Assembly (NCBI GenBank): GCA_032123035.1
Contig: JAQBFV010000354.1
Span: 1-26,599, forward strand
From: SG8-41 sp032123035
Lineage (GTDB): Bacteria; Pseudomonadota; Gammaproteobacteria; Burkholderiales; SG8-41
DNA length: 26,599 nucleotides
Direction of reading: 5' to 3'
Notes under the pieces: model-generated
What the model saw: the letters and a program-made list of their open reading frames with translations, nothing else
Told to the model about the DNA's origin: nothing
Databases searched by the model: none
Part shown: one piece after another, positions 22,980-26,599 of the stretch
How the letters are laid out: each line of letters begins with the position of its first letter
Position numbering within the stretch: the stretch's first letter is position 1
Made by a program: the position numbers and the translations under genes

Positions 22980-23176
22980 TTTTCCTCCTGTCCATAAATC
23001 AATCGGTTATGCAGGTTCGACTCGGTTAAGCCTGCGGCTCGATGGCCGGTCCGCCACCCCGGCCTTCAGCCGGTGAAATTGGGCCGGAATTATCCAACCC
23101 CGGAAAGTGTTAGCTAGTCTGCCGAAGCGGCTCGCGGTCCTACCCTATACCATCCACCCACTTCAGGAGAAGCTCG

Positions 23177-23968
23177 GTGAAAATGATTCTTGGAATATCC
23201 GTCGTTCTGGCCGTCGCGCCGTTTGCGCAAGCCGCAGATATCGACGCTGGTCAAGCAAAGGCCGCCACCGTATGCGCGGCCTGCCACGGCGCAACCGGCG
23301 TAAGCGTGAGCGATACCATACCCAATCTCGCGGGTCAGAGAACGCGCTACCTCGAAGCGCAACTGAAAGCGCTCAAGGCCGGCACCCGCAAGAACCCCAT
23401 CATGAATGCAATCGCGGCCCAGCTGAGCTCCGCGGACATCGCCAACGTTGCGGCGTACTTCTCGTCGCAGCCCGGCGCCAAGCCGGACGCCAAATCCAAG
23501 CTACTTCCGAACGTCGCCAAAACGCACGTGAGCTTCCCGGAAGACTACAAGGGCACCTTTACGAAGTACCACACGATCAACTTCTCCAAGAGGAAACAGG
23601 TCCGTTACTACTTTGCCAACAACATCGCGGTACAGGCAGCAAAGAACGGCGCGCCGCTGCCCGAGGGCTCGATGCTGTTCGTTGAGGTACACGCGGCCAA
23701 ACTCGATGCCGACAAGAAGCCGGTCACGGGCGCCGACGGCTTTTTCGTCCCGGGCAAGCTCGTCCTCTACACGGCCGTGGCGCGCGGAGCCGGTTGGGGT
23801 GACGACATCCCCGAGATGCTGCGCAACGGGGACTGGAACTACACGGTCTTCACCACCCAGAAGCAGCACCGGCCCGGAACGAACCAGGCCACCTGCCTTG
23901 GCTGCCACAAGCCGCTCGACAAGGAGAGCTACACCTTCACGCTCAAACAGCTCGCTGAAGCAAAATAG
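23177..23968 (+). CDS. Cytochrome c / cytochrome P460-like fusion protein
   Basis: 263 aa, exported: the signal peptide ends at about residue 20 (APFAQAA). Domain 1 (21-98) is a class I cytochrome c553 type with heme motif CAACH (33-37) and axial Met76 in NPIMNAIA. Domain 2 (about 110-258) resembles cytochrome P460: FPEDYKGTFTKYHTI (120-134), VRYYFANNIAVQAAKNGAPLPEGS (142-165) and heme motif CLGCH (240-244). P460 proteins carry a catalytic heme cross-linked to a Lys and oxidise hydroxylamine or bind NO. The fusion would pass electrons from the P460 heme to the c-type heme. Start GTG 23177 is supported by AGGAG seven bases upstream; the ATG two codons later is too far from it. The NTF2-like gene follows after 23 bp. 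Confidence 0.85.
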   Translation: MKMILGISVVLAVAPFAQAADIDAGQAKAATVCAACHGATGVSVSDTIPNLAGQRTRYLEAQLKALKAGTRKNPIMNAIAAQLSSADIANVAAYFSSQPGAKPDAKSKLLPNVAKTHVSFPEDYKGTFTKYHTINFSKRKQVRYYFANNIAVQAAKNGAPLPEGSMLFVEVHAAKLDADKKPVTGADGFFVPGKLVLYTAVARGAGWGDDIPEMLRNGDWNYTVFTTQKQHRPGTNQATCLGCHKPLDKESYTFTLKQLAEAK

Positions 23969-23991
23969 ACGGGGCAAACGAAGGAGGCATC

Positions 23992-24474
23992 ATGAAGAAA
24001 TTGATCAGATTCGTAGTTGGCATCGTGATTCCCGCCTTCATCATGGCAGGCGGTATGGCGAATTCTGCAATGGCGCAGGAAGCGTCGGACATGGATGACG
24101 TGATGGCGGCCAACGAAGCCTTTTTCGTAGCACGCTCGGCAGGGGATATTGGCGCCATGGCGAAGGTATGGTCTTACAAGACGGAAATCAGACACATAGG
24201 CCCGCGCAACAAGGAGATTAACGTTGGCTTGGATGCGGCGAAAAAGAATTGGGAGGGGCTCTTCGCCGCTTTCCCGGAACTCAAAATCACGTCTGAACAA
24301 ACTTATATCCGGATCAATGGGTCGACCGCCTGGGTCAGCGGCCTCGAAAAAGTGCAATGGAAAAACAAGGCCGGCGAGACCCAAACCGACACCAACTTCG
24401 GGACAAGCATATTCGAGAAGCAGGGGGGCAGGTGGCTCATGGTTTACCACCATGGTTCTACAGTTCCCCAGTAG
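23992..24474 (+). CDS. Secreted NTF2-like/SnoaL-like protein
   Basis: 160 aa with a clear signal peptide (MKKLIRFVVGIV...NSAMAQ, cleavage near 28-29). The mature part has the cone-shaped NTF2 fold pattern: an N-terminal helix DVMAANEAFFVARSAGDIGAMAKVW (36-60), the strand TEIRHIGPRNKEINVG, and the C-terminal sheet AWVSGLEKVQWKN, TNFGTSIFEKQGGRWLMVYHHGS. Relatives (DUF4440/SnoaL) are enzymes or ligand-binding proteins, so no function is assigned. GAAGGAGG lies just before the ATG. The 23-bp gap to the P460-type cytochrome gene suggests a two-gene periplasmic unit. Confidence 0.85.
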   Translation: MKKLIRFVVGIVIPAFIMAGGMANSAMAQEASDMDDVMAANEAFFVARSAGDIGAMAKVWSYKTEIRHIGPRNKEINVGLDAAKKNWEGLFAAFPELKITSEQTYIRINGSTAWVSGLEKVQWKNKAGETQTDTNFGTSIFEKQGGRWLMVYHHGSTVPQ

Positions 24475-24730
24475 GCGCCCCGCGGGCGTTGCCTTGACCG
24501 GTGGGGGTGAACGGCCCGCGCGGAATACGAACGAAGAGGCGCGGCTGTTGGGTTTCCGAGACGGGTTGCGCAGCCTTCGCTTCGCTACGAAATTACCCAG
24601 AACAGTTGTTCCGATGCACGAGTCATGACTTCCGCTCGTGTGGCGTTGACGCGCCAGCGCCTGGCTGTGAAATGATCTCTCGCCAGTGTCCGCTCCTCGC
24701 CAGATGCCGACATTGACCGAACGGCCTTAA
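24475..24730. other. Non-coding stretch after the NTF2-like gene
   Basis: About 256 bp in which I see no gene, RNA or clear hairpin except GC-rich inverted words near 24480-24520. It ends at terminator copy C. Confidence 0.4.
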
Positions 24731-24756
24731 TAAACAAAAACCCCGCCGAAGCGGGG
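24731..24756 (-). terminator. UUCG-loop terminator, copy C
   Basis: CCCCGC-TTCG-GCGGGG with TTTTTGTTTA on the minus strand, 14 bases beyond the hemerythrin-like gene stop. The sequence to its right (GTGTGT..TTACGGCT) also resembles that beside copy A, so more than the hairpin was duplicated. Confidence 0.9.
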
Positions 24757-24770
24757 TGTGTAATTACGGC

Positions 24771-25247
24771 TTAATGGGGATTGTGTCCCCTCCGCCGCGC
24801 CATCAGCTTGTCGGCCAGGGCGTGCTCACGGTGCTCGTGATCGCGCAGGTGGGCCAACACCTCGGCCACTTCGTCGAGCAGCGCTGGCTCGTCCTGCCTG
24901 TCAGCAATGCGCGTACGCTCGAGCAGGCCACGCACCGCGGAAAGAATGACGCAGTGGTCCCGCACGAGAATCTTCAACTCGTCGTGATAGCGGGACCCGT
25001 AGGCACCCATGCATTCATACAGCCCGCCCGGAAACTGCTCCTGGGAGAAATGCTTGATGAGTGACGCATGTAGCTCCTCGAGGAGCGGTGCCAGGCCGAT
25101 GATGCTGCGAAGCTCACGGACCCGCTCGACCAGCTCCAAGAGCTCGCGATGCTCTTCTGCGAGCTCGCGATAAACTTGCTCGAATGTCGGGATCAAAATG
25201 ACGGCACCTGTTGGGTCAGCGCGGCGCGTTTTTCTGATCCCTCCCAT
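24771..25247 (-). CDS. Hemerythrin-like HHE domain protein
   Basis: 158 aa, all-helical, cytoplasmic. The diiron ligand pattern of HHE domains is present: His33 (EEHRELL), His60 (ELHASL), His66 with Glu70 (KHFSQEQ), His88 (YHDELK), His98 (RDHCVIL) and the C-terminal His-rich DHEHREHALADKL (136-148). Such proteins bind O2, NO or iron, or act in stress defence. The first 18 residues (GGIRKTRRADPTG) look unstructured; translation could instead begin at a TTG (about residue 18), so the start is uncertain. Terminator copy C follows directly. Its 5-prime end overlaps the small ORF at 25216-25512 by 32 bp. Confidence 0.82.
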   Translation of the reverse strand: MGGIRKTRRADPTGAVILIPTFEQVYRELAEEHRELLELVERVRELRSIIGLAPLLEELHASLIKHFSQEQFPGGLYECMGAYGSRYHDELKILVRDHCVILSAVRGLLERTRIADRQDEPALLDEVAEVLAHLRDHEHREHALADKLMARRRGHNPH

Positions 25248-25512
25248 CGTTCGTCCTGCTTCGACGCAGTCCTAATGTATGGGCCAATTGGTCGAGCCGA
25301 GAAGAGGGCTTCCGAACAATCCGGATTTGCTGCGACTTAATGAACTTGCGCTCTCTTATTGTCTCCCAAGCAACGTCTTGGTATTGAGCATCGTAAATAC
25401 TGCGCTGCATCATTCCGCACCGTTTACATTCTCTGTAAGCAAGAACAGACTTTTTGTGAGCAAGAACAGACGTAACGTTAGTTGCCCACTGATGTGTGAA
25501 TATACAGCGCAT
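25216..25512 (-). CDS. Small CxxC protein, hypothetical
   Basis: 98 aa from the ATG at 25512. It begins MRCIFTHQWATN and carries YRECKRCGMMQRSIYD, a CxxC pair with an upstream Cys-x4-His, reminiscent of short zinc-ribbon-like proteins. WETIRERKFIKSQQ follows, then a basic tail LAHTLGLRRSRTND. A shortened form of that tail recurs near 21165-21205. The codon use is A/T-richer than the surroundings. It may be a real accessory gene preceding the hemerythrin-like gene in an operon with a 32-bp overlap. The overlap and weak ribosome site keep confidence low. Confidence 0.4.
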   Translation of the reverse strand: MRCIFTHQWATNVTSVLAHKKSVLAYRECKRCGMMQRSIYDAQYQDVAWETIRERKFIKSQQIRIVRKPSSRLDQLAHTLGLRRSRTNDGRDQKNAPR

Positions 25513-25708
25513 GATCAATTGCCCTGAACTCATCGACGTAATGCTGAACTTTTATAGTCGCTGTTCGCCCCGTGGACGTCAATCTCTCCTATGCCCGGTA
25601 GAAGTAACCTTCTGTTTTGGCGACATCTTGGACCTCGCCAAGGGCCGAGAGGCTTTCAATTCCGCTGGAGCGGAGTGTGTGCGGTATCTAACGAACCATT
25701 TCTCAGAA

Positions 25709-25801
25709 TAGCGGTATAAAGGAATCGGTATCCGGAGTGTCCTCCTCCTGTTGGATACCCGTAATTGCCGCGCAGGGTTTCTCGACCTGCGCGGTTTTTT
25801 T
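25709..25801 (+). ncRNA. Candidate small structured RNA with intrinsic terminator
   Basis: A TATAAA (25716-25721) is followed by a stem GGTATCC/GGATACC (25727-25733, 25753-25759) whose loop exposes CCTCCTCC, complementary to ribosome-binding sites. A strong plus-strand terminator comes next: CCGCGCAGG/CCTGCGCGG (25768-25776, 25786-25794) with seven T. No protein gene on the plus strand ends shortly before it, so the terminator appears to belong to a small RNA. The 71-codon frame before it (25496-25711) has no ribosome site or recognisable product. It matches no RNA family I can name. Confidence 0.4.
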
Positions 25802-25830
25802 ATTGCCCAGCCGGAAAGCACGATGCGCGA

Positions 25831-25853
25831 ACGAGAACCCCGCCGAAGCGGGG
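25831..25853 (-). terminator. UUCG-loop hairpin, copy D (orphan)
   Basis: The same CCCCGC/GCGGGG stem with a UUCG loop on the minus strand, but its T-run is poor (GGTTCTCG). No minus-strand gene ends here, so it looks like a relic or dispersed copy. Confidence 0.6.
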
Positions 25854-25906
25854 TGTGAAAGTGCTGTAGCAGATTCTCGGGTCACGCCGCGCAGTCTCAT
25901 CCTGAC

Positions 25907-25953
25907 AAAAAAACCCCGCTGCGGCCAGTCATTCAAACCCTGCCACAACGGGG
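25907..25953 (-). terminator. Minus-strand hairpin with T7 tail
   Basis: CCCCG (25914-25918) pairs with CGGGG (25949-25953), with inner GGC/GCC pairing and a large loop, followed on the minus strand by seven T. No minus-strand gene is evident upstream of it, so it may protect against read-through from the right. Confidence 0.5.
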
Positions 25954-25974
25954 CATTCTCCTGGGGGAGGAGGA

Positions 25975-26094
25975 ATGAGCCTATGCCCGCCCACAAGAGG
26001 CGGAAGCAAACTAGGACTCACCGCAATGACTATTCGCCTCACCCTGAGCTTTGTAAATAGGAGAACGCGCTTTTTAAAGGGAAAGTTGATCTAG
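25975..26094 (+). CDS. Possible small protein, 39 aa
   Basis: An ATG preceded by GGGGGAGGAGGA, the strongest ribosome-binding match in this part of the window, opens 39 codons (MSLCPPTRGGSKLGL... ending FLKGKLI, TAG). An internal ATG (residue 18) gives a basic peptide MTIRLTLSFVNRRTRF. No family is recognised. The support is the ribosome site only. Confidence 0.3.
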   Translation: MSLCPPTRGGSKLGLTAMTIRLTLSFVNRRTRFLKGKLI

Positions 26095-26205
26095 CGCAAA
26101 CAAAGAGGCGTGGCACCCTCTCATCATATCCATTCGCGCCCCGGGCTTCGGCGTCGCGCCACCGGCTTCTCCGCCCAGCCAGGGTGCAACAAGGAGAACT
26201 GGACC

Positions 26206-26532
26206 ATGAACCCAACATTGTTCCAAATCAGCGTCGCTATAGTCATGGTGGCCGTGAGTGTTGCCCTCCTCGTGTGGATTCTAAAATACATGGCGGCTGC
26301 CTCAGAAAGGCGTATGACACGCATGTTAAAGCGTGCTGGGCTGGCCCCGGAACTTGCTACGCACGGTGACACTGAGGCCATCATAGAAGAGATACGTCGC
26401 CGGTGCCGGAAGTGCGCGTCTGAGGCCTTGTGTGAAAGGTGGCTCGCTGGAGAAGAAAAAGGGAACAACAGCTTTTGCCCCAACGTGCGGGCATTTGACA
26501 TTTTGAGAGGACCCACCAAGTCCACCGTTTGA
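26206..26532 (+). CDS. DUF6455-like membrane-anchored protein
   Basis: 108 aa from the ATG at 26206, with AAGGAG nine bases upstream; the longer frame from 26110 has no ribosome site. A single membrane helix (FQISVAIVMVAVSVALLVWI, 6-25) is followed by a basic stretch (SERRMTRMLKRAG) and a small domain with four Cys: CRKCASEALCERWLAG and FCPN (residues ~67-93). This spacing matches DUF6455, a domain of unknown function common in Proteobacteria that may bind a metal or heme. The helix would anchor the Cys domain at the inner membrane. Confidence 0.8.
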   Translation: MNPTLFQISVAIVMVAVSVALLVWILKYMAAASERRMTRMLKRAGLAPELATHGDTEAIIEEIRRRCRKCASEALCERWLAGEEKGNNSFCPNVRAFDILRGPTKSTV

Positions 26533-26570
26533 CACTGGACAAGTTGACGCCACGTAATCCATAGCACCAC

Positions 26571-26599
26571 AAACAAAAACCCCGCCGAAGCGGGGTGTG
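26571..26599 (-). terminator. UUCG-loop terminator, copy E
   Basis: Identical CCCCGC/GCGGGG stem (26580-26585, 26590-26595), with TTTTTGTTTG on the minus strand. It ends a minus-strand gene lying to the right of the window and may also stop the DUF6455 transcript. Confidence 0.88.

Noticed and set aside
25560..25740. tRNA-Sec gene (selC)
   Set aside because: A TTCAA near 25650 resembles part of an anticodon loop, but there is no T-arm, acceptor stem or CCA end. No tRNA was found in the window.
25703..25996. 97-codon minus-strand frame
   Set aside because: It spans several hairpin terminators and the candidate small RNA; the open frame is explained by the RNA structures.

Overview
The window reads as chromosomal DNA of a GC-rich, probably betaproteobacterial (Burkholderiales-like) soil or water organism. 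The grounds are a Bug/TctC-type periplasmic binding protein, LLM flavin oxidoreductase, acyl-CoA dehydrogenase and UbiD genes in one catabolic neighbourhood, C-UUCG-G hairpin terminators, and two genes that appear to use selenocysteine. The taxonomic call is an inference; other TctC-rich lineages such as Rokubacteria remain possible.

Region 1 (1-18.4 kb, all on the minus strand) is a long collinear run of small-molecule metabolism genes. From its upstream (right-hand) end it holds a Cys-rich uncharacterised protein and a UGSC-type selenoprotein, a Bug binding protein, acyl-CoA dehydrogenase, LLM flavin oxidoreductase and a ketopantoate-reductase-like enzyme. These are followed by a complete ABC importer (binding protein, fused permease, two ATPases), an isopropylmalate/isocitrate-type dehydrogenase, a CBS-domain protein behind an FNR-like box, a 3-hydroxyisobutyrate-dehydrogenase-like enzyme, an ACMSD-like amidohydrolase, an alpha/beta hydrolase and a UbiD decarboxylase that runs off the left edge. 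This looks like uptake plus stepwise catabolism of an organic acid, possibly aromatic; the substrate cannot be read from the sequence.

Region 2 (18.6-20.3 kb, plus strand) has a 2OG-Fe(II) oxygenase-like gene and an ArsM-like methyltransferase whose reading frame is interrupted by one TGA exactly where the family has a conserved Cys, followed by a hairpin fitting a bacterial SECIS. With the UGSC gene this makes two predicted selenoproteins within about 3.4 kb. Both would be split or shortened by ordinary gene calling.

Region 3 (20.4-26.6 kb) is mixed: an hsdR 3-prime remnant, a CmcJ-like 2OG oxygenase, a cupin, a cytochrome c/P460 fusion with an NTF2-like secreted protein, a hemerythrin-like protein, two small uncertain ORFs, a candidate small RNA and a DUF6455 membrane protein. 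It carries five copies of the same UUCG hairpin terminator.

The most unusual non-coding signal is a set of intergenic blocks at 12.68-13.08, 15.34-15.56 and 16.67-16.81 kb. They are built from three short word families (ATCTGCG-type, CTTGGCG-type and heptameric TTTCACG/GATTCAC). Two of the blocks have ATCTGCG-type arrays in opposite orientation at their ends.
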